From Kitasatospora sp. SolWspMP-SS2h (GTDB lineage Bacteria; Actinomycetota; Actinomycetes; Streptomycetales; Streptomycetaceae): a stretch of DNA of 64,000 bases. The notes beneath the pieces are model-generated. The model did no database searches and was not told where the DNA came from. It saw only the letters and a program-made list of their open reading frames with translations. This document shows, piece by piece, positions 52,863-60,319 of this stretch. Each line of letters opens with the position of its first letter. The first letter of the stretch is position 1. The stretch lies in NCBI RefSeq assembly GCF_003259315.1, contig NZ_QLLT01000034.1, positions 1 to 64,000 on the forward strand, in the 5' to 3' direction. Made by a program: the position numbers and the translations under genes.

Positions 52863-53188
52863 CCCACACGCTGGTGTTCGCCTTTCCGGCCGACATGACC
52901 GACGAGGACCGCGCCGAGTTCTTCCGGGAGGGCTCCGCGCTGGTGCTCGGCACCGGCTTCGCCGAGACGTACCGGCACTGGCCGCACGTGCCGCTGACGG
53001 ACGCCGTCGGGCAGGTGCTCGCCCCGGTGTTCACGCCCTCGGCGATGGCGCAGGTCGAGTGCCGGGACTTCGCCGCGATGCGGCGGCTGTTCGCCCACCC
53101 GTCGCTGGCCGCGTTCGTCGGCCGGTGGCAGTCCAGGTTCCCCTACCAGGCGGTCTCGGTGAACACCGGTCCCGCGCAACCGGAGTGA
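52856..53188 (+). CDS. DABB-like dimeric alpha/beta-barrel protein, candidate cyclase
   Basis: This encodes 110 residues from ATG 52856, overlapping the end of the P450 gene. It reads VTHTLVFAFPADMTDEDRAEFFREGSALV, then FAETYRHWPHVPL, MAQVECRDFAAMRRLFAHPSLAAFVGRW and ends soon after. The spacing of strands and the helix after FAFP..T fit the stress-responsive A/B barrel (DABB) or related ABM fold. One DABB protein, plant olivetolic acid cyclase, closes a polyketide ring. As no classical aromatase/cyclase is visible here, this protein is a candidate for that step; a monooxygenase-like role is also possible. Confidence 0.65.
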   Translation: MVTHTLVFAFPADMTDEDRAEFFREGSALVLGTGFAETYRHWPHVPLTDAVGQVLAPVFTPSAMAQVECRDFAAMRRLFAHPSLAAFVGRWQSRFPYQAVSVNTGPAQPE

Positions 53189-53194
53189 CAGACC

Positions 53195-54520
53195 ATGCCG
53201 GTCAACCCGCACGCCCTGGGCCGCCGCGACCCGCGGTTCGCCGACCAGCGCTGGCTGCTGGACCTGATGATCGAGCAGTTCGGCCCGGAATGGGACCAGG
53301 ACCGACTGCACTACCTGTCCGCCCCGGTGAGCGCCGACCACAGGGGCGCGATCCTCGGACTGGCCCGCTCGATCCGCAAACTCGACGATTTCACCCGCGA
53401 AATGGCCAACCTGGCCCGTCACTTCGAGCTCCGCGGCAAGGCACAGGAGCGCGCCGGGCACCCGGCCTCGGCCGCCGACGACCACTTCGCCGCCGCGATC
53501 CTGTACGGCGGCGCGCAGTGGCCGATCTTCGCCACCACCGAGCTGAACACCGTCCTGGAGCAGAAGAAGACCGACTGCTTCGCCGCTTACGTCCGCGGCG
53601 CCGACCACCACGTGGAGGCGGTCGAGGTCCCGTACCAGGGCCGCACCCTCGCCGGCTGGTACCACCTGCCGCCCGGTCACCTCCCCGGGCAGGGTCCGCT
53701 GCCGTGCGTGGTGGTGCTCTCCGGGATGGACGGCTTCAAGGAGATCAACGTCTTCGCCGGCGCCGACCGCTACCTGCGTCGCGGGTTGGCCGTGCTCACC
53801 CTGGACGGCCCCGGGCAGGGCACCTCACTGGTGCGCGGGATCCGGTACCGGCCCGAGCTGTACGGCGAGGTCGGCACCGCCGCGTACGAGGCGGTGGCCG
53901 GCCGCCCGGAGGTCGACCCGGACCGGGTGATGCTCTGCGGCGTCAGCCAGGGCTCGCTCTGGGTGACCCAGATGGCCGCGGCCGAACCCCGGTACGCCGC
54001 CTGCGCGGTGATGTTCACCTGCTTCGACCCGGGCAACACGGCGATGTTCACCAGCCACTCACCGACCTTCCGCCAGCGCTTCATGTACATGACCGGCACC
54101 GAGACCGTCGCCGAGCTGGAGGCCGTCGCCGCCGGGATGAACGTCGACGGCCTCGGCAAGCAGATCCGGATGCCGTACCTCGCCGCGATGGGTGAGGACG
54201 ACCCGCTGTGCGACCCCGCCGACACCTACCGGCACCTCAACTCCCTCTCCGGGCCCAAGGAACTGCTGTTCTACATCGGCGAGCACCACGCCCCGGTCAC
54301 CCGCACCGCCGGTCGGCTCGGTCCGCAGGTCTTCCTCACCGTCGCCGACTGGCTCGCCGACCGGGCCGCCGACCGTCCGCTCGACTCCCGGCACACCGTG
54401 GTCGACTCCCGCGGCCGCAGCCACACCGAACCCTGGGGCGAGGAACGCCGGTACACCTACGGCGCCCCGCTCGACCCGCGCACCCTGCTCGGCGACGAGC
54501 CGGGCACCGGCCTCTCCTGA
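53195..54520 (+). CDS. alpha/beta hydrolase, DUF1100/FrsA-like
   Basis: This encodes 441 residues from ATG 53195, six bases after the previous stop. A helical N-terminal region of about 140 residues (RKLDDFTREMANLARHFELRG, HFAAAILYGGAQWPIF) precedes the hydrolase fold, as in FrsA and the pseudooxynicotine C-C hydrolases. LAGWYHLPPG, VVVLSGMDGFKE (oxyanion region) and GVSQGS with nucleophile Ser251 are seen; Asp335/336 and His364/365 (GEDDPLCD, GEHHAPVT) complete the triad. The relation to a C-C bond hydrolase suggests retro-Claisen cleavage or ester/lactone hydrolysis of a polyketide; this is inferred. Confidence 0.8.
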   Translation: MPVNPHALGRRDPRFADQRWLLDLMIEQFGPEWDQDRLHYLSAPVSADHRGAILGLARSIRKLDDFTREMANLARHFELRGKAQERAGHPASAADDHFAAAILYGGAQWPIFATTELNTVLEQKKTDCFAAYVRGADHHVEAVEVPYQGRTLAGWYHLPPGHLPGQGPLPCVVVLSGMDGFKEINVFAGADRYLRRGLAVLTLDGPGQGTSLVRGIRYRPELYGEVGTAAYEAVAGRPEVDPDRVMLCGVSQGSLWVTQMAAAEPRYAACAVMFTCFDPGNTAMFTSHSPTFRQRFMYMTGTETVAELEAVAAGMNVDGLGKQIRMPYLAAMGEDDPLCDPADTYRHLNSLSGPKELLFYIGEHHAPVTRTAGRLGPQVFLTVADWLADRAADRPLDSRHTVVDSRGRSHTEPWGEERRYTYGAPLDPRTLLGDEPGTGLS

Positions 54521-54534
54521 CCCCTGGAGCCCTC

Positions 54535-54885
54535 GTGCACGTCGCCGCCGCGATCGTCTCGATCGCCCTCGCCGTGGTGCTCGCCCGCACCGCCCACGCC
54601 ACCTTCACCGGCCAGGAGGTGGTGCGCCGCGGAGTGGTCGAGGTCGGGTTCCCGCCTTCGCTGCTGTGGCTGCTCGGCCTCGCCCAGGCGGCCGGCGCGG
54701 CCGGCCTGCTGGCCGGCCTGCTCTGGAAGCCGCTGGCCGTCGCCGCCGCCGGCTGCCTGGTGCTGTACTTCCTCGGCGCGGTCGGCTCCCACCTGAGGGT
54801 CGGCCACCCCGAACGGGCCGGGCTGTCCGCCGCCATCCTGCTCGGCTGCGTCCTGGCCCTCGTTCTGGTCCTGCTGGAGAACTGA
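54535..54885 (+). CDS. DoxX-like membrane protein
   Basis: This encodes 116 residues from GTG 54535, 14 bases after the hydrolase stop with GGAG upstream. Four hydrophobic helices (about residues 1-17, 39-60, 66-86, 96-113) and the GLAQAAGAAGLLAGLLWKPLAVAAAG block fit the DoxX/DoxD-like family. The role in biosynthesis is unclear: such proteins occur beside oxidoreductases and may hand on electrons or quinones. It belongs to the rightward operon. Confidence 0.75.
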   Translation: MHVAAAIVSIALAVVLARTAHATFTGQEVVRRGVVEVGFPPSLLWLLGLAQAAGAAGLLAGLLWKPLAVAAAGCLVLYFLGAVGSHLRVGHPERAGLSAAILLGCVLALVLVLLEN

Positions 54886-55063
54886 GCTCCCGCAGGCCCG
54901 CCCACCGGGGCCGTCGAGTCGTCAACCCACAGGCGTGCCAAGGAGATTGAGCGTTTCTTCAGCGCTCCGTGGCAACCTGCCCGAGCGGCCGGGCCGCCGG
55001 CCCGGCCGGTGCCGACGGGAAAGGCCTGTCGGCACCCGATCCGCCAGCCGTGAAGAGGACACC

Positions 55064-55540
55064 GTGGAACCATCGAAACCGTTCGTGCTCGGTCCCCGGC
55101 AGATCCGGCCGGACGCCCCCAGCCCGGAGGACGAGGGCGGCAAGGCCTTCAACGCCGCCTTCCGGCTCGTCGCCGAGGACACCGCCGGCCAGTTCAGCCT
55201 GCTGGAGTGGAACCTCGACCCCTGGCAGTCCGGCCCGGGCGTGCACGCCCACAACTTCGACGAGGCGTTCTACGTCCTGGTCGGTGAGGTCGAGTTCCAG
55301 GTCGGCGACCAGCGCCACGTCCTGGGACCGCGCCAGGTCGCCTGGATGCCCCGCCACACCCCGCACAGCTTCTCCAACGCGGGCCCCGGGCCCGCCTCCG
55401 GCCTCACCGTCTCCACCCCGGGCGGCCTGGAGAACATCTTCGCCACCCCTGACCACACCTCCGTCGAGTCGCCCACCGGCTTCCGGTTCGAGGTCGAGCA
55501 CATCGGCCCGCCGTTCCGCTCCGCCGGAGCGCCCGAGTAG
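55064..55540 (+). CDS. cupin-domain protein
   Basis: This encodes 158 residues from GTG 55064, with GAAGAGGA upstream. Cupin motif 1 is GPGVHAHNFDEAFYVLVGEVEFQVGD (His-x-His, Glu), and motif 2 is VAWMPRHTPHSFSNAG (His). Metal ligands are thus complete. In polyketide clusters such small cupins act as dioxygenases, isomerases or cyclases. About 180 bases separate it from the DoxX gene, so it may have its own promoter. A hairpin follows it. Confidence 0.8.
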   Translation: MEPSKPFVLGPRQIRPDAPSPEDEGGKAFNAAFRLVAEDTAGQFSLLEWNLDPWQSGPGVHAHNFDEAFYVLVGEVEFQVGDQRHVLGPRQVAWMPRHTPHSFSNAGPGPASGLTVSTPGGLENIFATPDHTSVESPTGFRFEVEHIGPPFRSAGAPE

Positions 55541-55558
55541 CCCGACCCCCGGCGCACC

Positions 55559-55589
55559 CATCGGCATCGCCCCCCGGGCGGTGCCGATG
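55559..55589 (+). terminator. hairpin after the cupin gene
   Basis: Arms 55559-55571 and 55577-55589 (13 bases, 12 pairing) with a five-base loop lie 18 bases after the cupin stop. It may end or attenuate the transcript before the next gene at 55674. Confidence 0.55.
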
Positions 55590-55673
55590 CCGTGACCGAC
55601 CCGCCCGGTCGCCCGTCGGCCGGGCCCCTCGCAGTCCCCGTGCCCCGTCCGTGCCGTTGAAGGGATCACCGCA

Positions 55674-56744
55674 ATGACCGTGGAAGCCACTTTCGATCGC
55701 CTCCGTGACTACCTGGTGGGACCCACGAGGTTCATGAACCTGCTGAGCTGCTTCGAACTCGGCCTGATCGACGCGGTTCGGGACACCCCCGGCGCGGACG
55801 CCACCCAGCTCGCCGCCGCCGTCGGGGCCTCCCCCGACGCCGTCGAGCAACTCCTGCTGCTGCCGATCAAGGAGGGCTTCGTCGCCCAGGACGAGGCCAC
55901 CGGTGGTTACGCGTTGGCCGCCCTCGGCGACGCCGCCCCCGCGGACCTGGCCCGGGTCCTCACGCTGATGCACTTCGTCAAGACCATCGTGCTCCGCCAG
56001 GTCTTCCACCTCACCGACAGCGTCCGCACCGGCGAGGTGGTCGCCCTGCGGGAGCTCTACGGCCACGACGGCAACCTGTACAGCGCCGTCGCCGAGCACG
56101 AGGACCTGCGCGGGGCGTTCTCCACCCTGATGGACAACGTCACCGCCCACATCGACCCGTGGTTCTTCGACACCATCGACATCCCGGCCGGTTCTCGCGT
56201 CCTCGACCTGGCCGGCAACACCGGCCTCGGCGCCGTCCTCGCCTACCGCGCCAAGGAGGACCTGGGCCTGCACGTCACCAACTTCGACCTCCCGGAGAAG
56301 GAGGCCGCCACCCTGGAGAACTTCCGCGTGCACGGCGTCGCCGAACACTGCTCCTTCATCGGCGGAGACGTCTTCAGGGCCGTGCCCTCCGGCTACGGCA
56401 CCGTGCTGATCAAGCACTTCCTCGACATGTTCGACAAGGACGAGGTGTTCAAGATCCTCACCGGCGTGCACGGCGCTCTGGAGCCCGGTGGCCAAGTCGC
56501 CGTCCTGGTCCCGGTCTACCCCGAGGACACCACCGACCCGGGCAACGTCGACATCGACTTCTTCCCGGCCTTCTTCCTCGGCTGCACCATGGGCCAGGGC
56601 GGCCCGCAGAAGATCTCCACCTACCGACGCTGGCTGGAGGAGTGCGGCTTCGAGGTCACCATGACCCGCACCCAGGACCGCACCGCGATGCCTCCCGGCA
56701 CCTTCGTGGTGCACGGCATCCTGTGCGCCCGCAAGCCCGCGTGA
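55674..56744 (+). CDS. Methyltransf_2-type protein, second copy, without canonical His
   Basis: This encodes 356 residues from ATG 55674. The N-terminal winged helix (LSCFELGLIDAVRDTPGADATQLAAAVGASPDAVEQLL) and the SAM site VLDLAGNTGLGAVLAY (about residues 179-195) are normal for the family. In place of the catalytic VLHDWDD, the sequence is LIKHFLDMFDKDEV; a His is present but three residues away from its usual place. It is only distantly similar to the protein of 50057-51109. Its stop overlaps the start of the LLM gene (GTGA), so the two are coupled. Confidence 0.8.
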   Translation: MTVEATFDRLRDYLVGPTRFMNLLSCFELGLIDAVRDTPGADATQLAAAVGASPDAVEQLLLLPIKEGFVAQDEATGGYALAALGDAAPADLARVLTLMHFVKTIVLRQVFHLTDSVRTGEVVALRELYGHDGNLYSAVAEHEDLRGAFSTLMDNVTAHIDPWFFDTIDIPAGSRVLDLAGNTGLGAVLAYRAKEDLGLHVTNFDLPEKEAATLENFRVHGVAEHCSFIGGDVFRAVPSGYGTVLIKHFLDMFDKDEVFKILTGVHGALEPGGQVAVLVPVYPEDTTDPGNVDIDFFPAFFLGCTMGQGGPQKISTYRRWLEECGFEVTMTRTQDRTAMPPGTFVVHGILCARKPA

Positions 56745-57553
56745 CCCGGCCGCTGCGCGCCGCCGCCCACATCTGGCCCGGCGGCACCCCCGACTACGCC
56801 ACGTGGCGGGCCGCCGTCCTGCACGCCGAGGAGCTCGGCGCGGACGTGGTCTTCGGCTACGACCACTTCCACGCCCCGGCCGTCCACCGCACCGCCGCCG
56901 GCGTCGAACTCGCCCCCGAGCAGCCCGACCTCAACCACTTCGAGGGCTGGACGGCCCTCGCTTCCTGGGCCGAGATCACCACCCGGGTCGAGATCGGCCT
57001 GCTGGTCACCGGTGTCGCCTACCGCAACCCCGACCTGCTTGCCGACATGGCCCGCACCGTCGACCACATTAGCGGCGGCCGGCTCATCCTCGGCGTCGGC
57101 GCCGGCTGGTACCGCAAGGACTACGACAGCTACGGCTACCCGTTCGGTCCGCTGCGCGAGCGGATGGACCTGTTCGCCGATGGCGTCCGCCGGATCGAGG
57201 ACCGCCTCGACCGGCTCGTCCCGCCGCCGCTGCGCCCCGTCCCGCTGCTGGTCGGCGGCCAGGGCGAGCGCCGCACCCTGCCGCTGGCCGCCCGGTACGC
57301 CGACATCTGGCACTGCGGCCTCGAACCGGCCGTCCGACGCCGCAAGGACGACCTGCTGCGCGAGTACGCCGACGAGGCCGGTCGGGACGAGGCGTTGATC
57401 GAACGGGCCGCGAACTGGACCGGCCCGGCCCAGGCCGACGAGCTGAGGGCCGACGGCGCCACGCTGTTCGTCACTGAGCTCAAACCCAGCCCCGCCGGCT
57501 ACGACTTCACCGGCCTGCGGGACCTGCTCGCCTGGCGCGACACGGCCCGCTGA
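56741..57553 (+). CDS. LLM-class (F420- or FMN-dependent) oxidoreductase
   Basis: This encodes 270 residues from GTG 56741, overlapping the methyltransferase-like stop. It is a luciferase-like TIM barrel: AEELGADVVFGYDHF near residue 35, WTALASWAEITTRVEIGLLVTGVAYRNPDLLADMARTVDHISGGRLILGVGAGWYRKDYDSYGY (about 68-130), then PVPLLVGGQGERRTLPLAARYADIWH. The pattern favours F420-dependent enzymes of actinomycetes. Likely role: a redox tailoring step of the polyketide. Its stop codon lies inside the 74-bp palindrome. Confidence 0.85.
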   Translation: MTRPLRAAAHIWPGGTPDYATWRAAVLHAEELGADVVFGYDHFHAPAVHRTAAGVELAPEQPDLNHFEGWTALASWAEITTRVEIGLLVTGVAYRNPDLLADMARTVDHISGGRLILGVGAGWYRKDYDSYGYPFGPLRERMDLFADGVRRIEDRLDRLVPPPLRPVPLLVGGQGERRTLPLAARYADIWHCGLEPAVRRRKDDLLREYADEAGRDEALIERAANWTGPAQADELRADGATLFVTELKPSPAGYDFTGLRDLLAWRDTAR

Positions 57554-57619
57554 ACCGGAGGCCGCGGTGTGCCCCGTCCCGGCCGGGACGGGGCACACCG
57601 CGGCCTCCGGTTCAGCGGG
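57546..57619. terminator. perfect 74-bp palindrome, bidirectional terminator
   Basis: The sequence is self-complementary from 57546 to 57619 with the axis between 57582 and 57583 and no unpaired base. The arms are 37 bases each. It contains the stop codons of the two convergent genes (TGA at 57551 on plus, TCA at 57612 on the other strand). It should form a very stable hairpin in either transcript. Confidence 0.85.
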
Positions 57620-58670
57620 GGGCGATCCGCGGGCCCAGCAGCGCCAGGTCGGCCGCCCCGAGCCGGTCCCGGGCGATCTTCGCCTGGTGCCAGTACGGGT
57701 ACGGCAGCGGCGGCGCGCTCACTTGCGCCAGCCGCTCCCGCTCGCCCTCGGAGAGCACCAGTTCCGCCGCCGCCAGGTTCCCGGCCAGCTGTTCCTCGGT
57801 GCGGGCGCCGACCACCAGCGAGGACACCGCCGGACGGCCCAGCAGCCAGGCCAGCGCCACCTGGGCGGGCGTGGCCCCGCGCTCCCCGGCGATCTGCACC
57901 AGGGTCTCCACGATGTCGTAGAGCTGTTCCCGGTCGTGCACCGGCGGCTCGTTCCAGTCGGACAGGTGCCGGGACCCGGCGGGGGCCTCGGTGCCGCGCC
58001 GGTACTTGCCGGTCAGCAGCCCGCCGGCCAGCGGGCTCCAGGCAAGCACCCCGACGCCCTGGTCGACGGCGATCGGCAGCAGCTCGTTCTCGGCGTCCCG
58101 GGCCTGCAGCGAGTAGTGGATCTGCTGGGAGACGAACCGGGCCGTGCCGAGCCGGTCGGCGGTGGCGAGCGCCTTCATCAGGTGCCAGCCGGAGTAGTTG
58201 GAGCAGCCGACGTAGCGGACCTTGCCGGCTCGCACCAGGTCGTCGAGGGCCCGCAGGGTCTCCTCCAGCGGGGTGCAGCCGTCCCAGGCGTGCACCTGGT
58301 AGAGGTCGATGTGGTCGGTGCCCAGGCGCCGCAGCGATCCCTCGCAGGCCTCGATCAGGTGGTGGCGGGACAGGCCGGCGTCGTTCGGCCCCGTACCGGT
58401 CGGCATCCGGGCCTTGGTGGCGACCAGGGCGCGGTTCCAGCGGCCCTTCATGGCCCGGCCGACGATCTCCTCGGACAGGCCGCCGGAGTACGAGTCCGCC
58501 GTGTCGACCAGGTTGACCCCGGCGTCCAGCGCCCGGTCCACCAGTCGGGTGGCGCCGAGGACGTCGCTCCCGCCGACCTTCGCAAAAACTCCACGACCGC
58601 CGAAGGTCATGGTACCGAGCGACAACACCGAGACGCGCAGGCCGCAATTGCCGAGCTGGCGGTATTCCAC
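57612..58670 (-). CDS. aldo/keto reductase
   Basis: The start is GTG 58668-58670, with GGAGGAA upstream (the frame is open further but not protein-like), giving 352 residues. The AKR barrel carries the tetrad Asp56, Tyr61 (DTADSY), Lys86 (LVATKARM) and His127 (YQVHAWDG), and the NADPH site VGARTEEQLAGNL. The family is close to the K+-channel beta-like and tyrosine-auxotrophy (Tas-like) AKRs found in many antibiotic clusters. It reduces an aldehyde or ketone, possibly of the polyketide. It is transcribed leftward, downstream of the SARP gene. Confidence 0.85.
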   Translation of the reverse strand: MEYRQLGNCGLRVSVLSLGTMTFGGRGVFAKVGGSDVLGATRLVDRALDAGVNLVDTADSYSGGLSEEIVGRAMKGRWNRALVATKARMPTGTGPNDAGLSRHHLIEACEGSLRRLGTDHIDLYQVHAWDGCTPLEETLRALDDLVRAGKVRYVGCSNYSGWHLMKALATADRLGTARFVSQQIHYSLQARDAENELLPIAVDQGVGVLAWSPLAGGLLTGKYRRGTEAPAGSRHLSDWNEPPVHDREQLYDIVETLVQIAGERGATPAQVALAWLLGRPAVSSLVVGARTEEQLAGNLAAAELVLSEGERERLAQVSAPPLPYPYWHQAKIARDRLGAADLALLGPRIAPR

Positions 58671-58852
58671 GGGATTCCTCCGTACGGGACAATGGCTGGG
58701 CGGTGGCATGGGGACGTGCGGCCATGGCAATGATCCGGGCGACGGGGCGGGCCGGGTCCGGCCCGTCCGCCCGGGAGGGCGGGGAGTTCGCAAAATCCGC
58801 CGGGGAGGCACCGCCGAAGTCGGCACTCGCGGCCGGCCTTGGGTTGTCTTAT

Positions 58853-58871
58853 AGGGGAATTTGACTCCCCT
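58853..58871 (-). terminator. small hairpin after the SARP gene
   Basis: AGGGGA and TCCCCT pair around a seven-base loop, just downstream of the SARP stop, followed by an AT-rich stretch on the minus strand. It may be a weak terminator ahead of the aldo/keto reductase gene. Confidence 0.45.
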
Positions 58872-58872
58872 T

Positions 58873-59658
58873 TTACCGACTGACCAGTATTTCGTGCTGC
58901 AGCCTCCGGGCCTCCGGGGAAGGCTGCAGTCCGAGCTCCCGGTCGAGGGTCTGGCGGAGCTGTCCGAACACGGTGAGCGCCTCGCCGCGGCGGCCCGATC
59001 TGCGCAGCGCCTCCATCAGCTTGAGATAGAAGGATTCGTGCAGCCGGTGGGTCTCGATCAGCGCCCTGAGTTCGGCCACGATCTCCTCGTGGCGGTTGTT
59101 GGTGAGATCCGCCTCGATGCGTAACTGGACGGCCTCCAGGCGAGCCTCCTCCAGATACACCGCGAGCCCGCGCAGGGCCGGCCCGGAGGTCAGATCGGCG
59201 GGGATCGGCCCACGCCAGAGGGCCAGTGCCTCGCGCAGCAGGTCGGCGGCACCGACCGGGTTGCCACCCCGCAGCTCGGCACGGCCGCGGTCGACCAGGT
59301 GCTGGAAGCGGAAGGTGTCGACGTTGGCGCGGGGCACCGTGAGCACGTACCCGTCCGGCCTGGTGGCGATCGGGTCCGAGGTGTGCGGACACTCCAGGAC
59401 CGCGGCGAACATCTTGCGCAGTTGGTGCACATAGGTCTGGACGATGGTCTTCACCGTGTTGGGCGGCCCGTCCGGCCAGAGCTCGTCGATGATGCGGTCC
59501 ACGCCGACCGTGGATTCGGCGTTCACGGCGAACAGGGCGAGCACCCTGCGGGGCTTGCTGGCGGTCACGCGGGCCGTGTCGTGAGATTGCACCGACTTCA
59601 TCGAGTGACCTATTTCGAGGGGGCCGAGCAGATCTATCCGTACCAGCTCTCCAGACAC
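58873..59658 (-). CDS. SARP family transcriptional activator
   Basis: This encodes 261 residues from GTG 59656-59658, with AGGGAGGG five bases upstream. The N-terminal 105 residues are an OmpR-type winged helix (VTASKPRRVLALFAVNAESTVGVDRIIDELW, TIVQTYVHQLRKMF, GYVLTVP). The remainder is the bacterial transcriptional activation domain (DTFRFQHLVDRGRAELRGG, ALALWRGPIPADL, YLKLMEALRRSGRRGEALTVFGQLRQTLDRELGLQPSPE). The length is that of short cluster-situated SARPs such as ActII-ORF4. It should activate the polyketide genes by binding 11-bp spaced heptamers, such as those at 62930-62969. Its start codon and ribosome-binding site lie in a predicted RNA hairpin. Confidence 0.9.
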   Translation of the reverse strand: MSGELVRIDLLGPLEIGHSMKSVQSHDTARVTASKPRRVLALFAVNAESTVGVDRIIDELWPDGPPNTVKTIVQTYVHQLRKMFAAVLECPHTSDPIATRPDGYVLTVPRANVDTFRFQHLVDRGRAELRGGNPVGAADLLREALALWRGPIPADLTSGPALRGLAVYLEEARLEAVQLRIEADLTNNRHEEIVAELRALIETHRLHESFYLKLMEALRRSGRRGEALTVFGQLRQTLDRELGLQPSPEARRLQHEILVSR

Positions 59659-59684
59659 AAAAACCCTCCCTGTGGTTTTTTGTG
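59656..59684 (-). promoter_or_regulatory. RNA hairpin over the SARP start
   Basis: In the minus-strand transcript CACAAAAAACC (59674-59684) can pair with GGTTTTTGTG (59656-59665), leaving one A bulged. The loop ACAGGGAG holds the ribosome-binding site and the stem holds the GTG start codon. Translational control is possible. The stem is A-U-rich, so it would open easily. Confidence 0.45.
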
Positions 59685-59940
59685 AGATACTTCGATCGGC
59701 ATGCTGCGGGATATTTCCTCGAAATTTTCTGCACCAGGGACCTGCGGAGATACAAAGTTAAGCATTCGCTTGCGATCCGCGAGTCTAGGCTGGAATTCCG
59801 AACATGTCAACGACTCATTCAGATACGACATAGGTGCGATCCCAGGATGCATCAAGAAAATCGTTGCCGACATTCCGGGGCGATTTTGGGAAGAACTCTC
59901 AACTGCCCTTTCTGTGCTCGTACGCCCCATGGGTCACACG
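59685..59940. other. AT-rich leader upstream of the SARP gene
   Basis: About 250 bases with clearly lower GC than the rest of the window. No protein-like frame with a ribosome-binding site is seen on either strand. It should hold the promoter and regulatory sites of the SARP gene. Confidence 0.5.
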
Positions 59941-59987
59941 TGCACCACCCGTTCGCCGGCCGTCCGGGCGTCGCACAGCAGCCGGAT

Positions 59988-60038
59988 GCGGTGCACCCGG
60001 GCCGCCCGCCGGCAGGGCGGACGGCCCGGGTGCACCGC
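59988..60038 (-). terminator. long hairpin after the ACP gene
   Basis: Arms 59988-60004 and 60022-60038 pair over 17 bases, with an inner stem CCCGCC/GGGCGG, about 25 bases after the ACP stop on the minus strand. It ends the KS-CLF-ACP operon. Confidence 0.8.
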
Positions 60039-60061
60039 GTGGTCGGAAGCGGGCAGCGAGG

Positions 60062-60316
60062 TCAGACCGCGGCGGTCCGGTGCACCAGGTCGAGCAGGTC
60101 GCCCAGGGTGGAGACCTCCAGGATCTCGCCCTCCGGGATCTCCACGCCCCACTGCACCTTGAGCCGGGCGACGGTTTCGATCAGGGCCAGCGAGTCGTAC
60201 CCCAGTTCGTCCAGGGTGAGGTCGGCGAGGTCGTCGTCCGACACCTCGGGCCGATCGCCACCGGCGCAGGCGATCAGGATCTCGTGCAGCTCGTGGACGG
60301 TCATGGTGGCGGTCAT
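60062..60316 (-). CDS. acyl carrier protein of type II PKS
   Basis: This encodes 84 residues from ATG 60314-60316. The phosphopantetheine site is Ser42 in ELGYDSLALIE. The four-helix ACP pattern is complete. It carries the growing poly-beta-keto chain. It is the third gene of the minimal PKS operon, three bases after the KS-beta stop, so the order KS-alpha, KS-beta, ACP is the classical one. Confidence 0.95.
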   Translation of the reverse strand: MTATMTVHELHEILIACAGGDRPEVSDDDLADLTLDELGYDSLALIETVARLKVQWGVEIPEGEILEVSTLGDLLDLVHRTAAV

Positions 60317-60319
60317 GGA

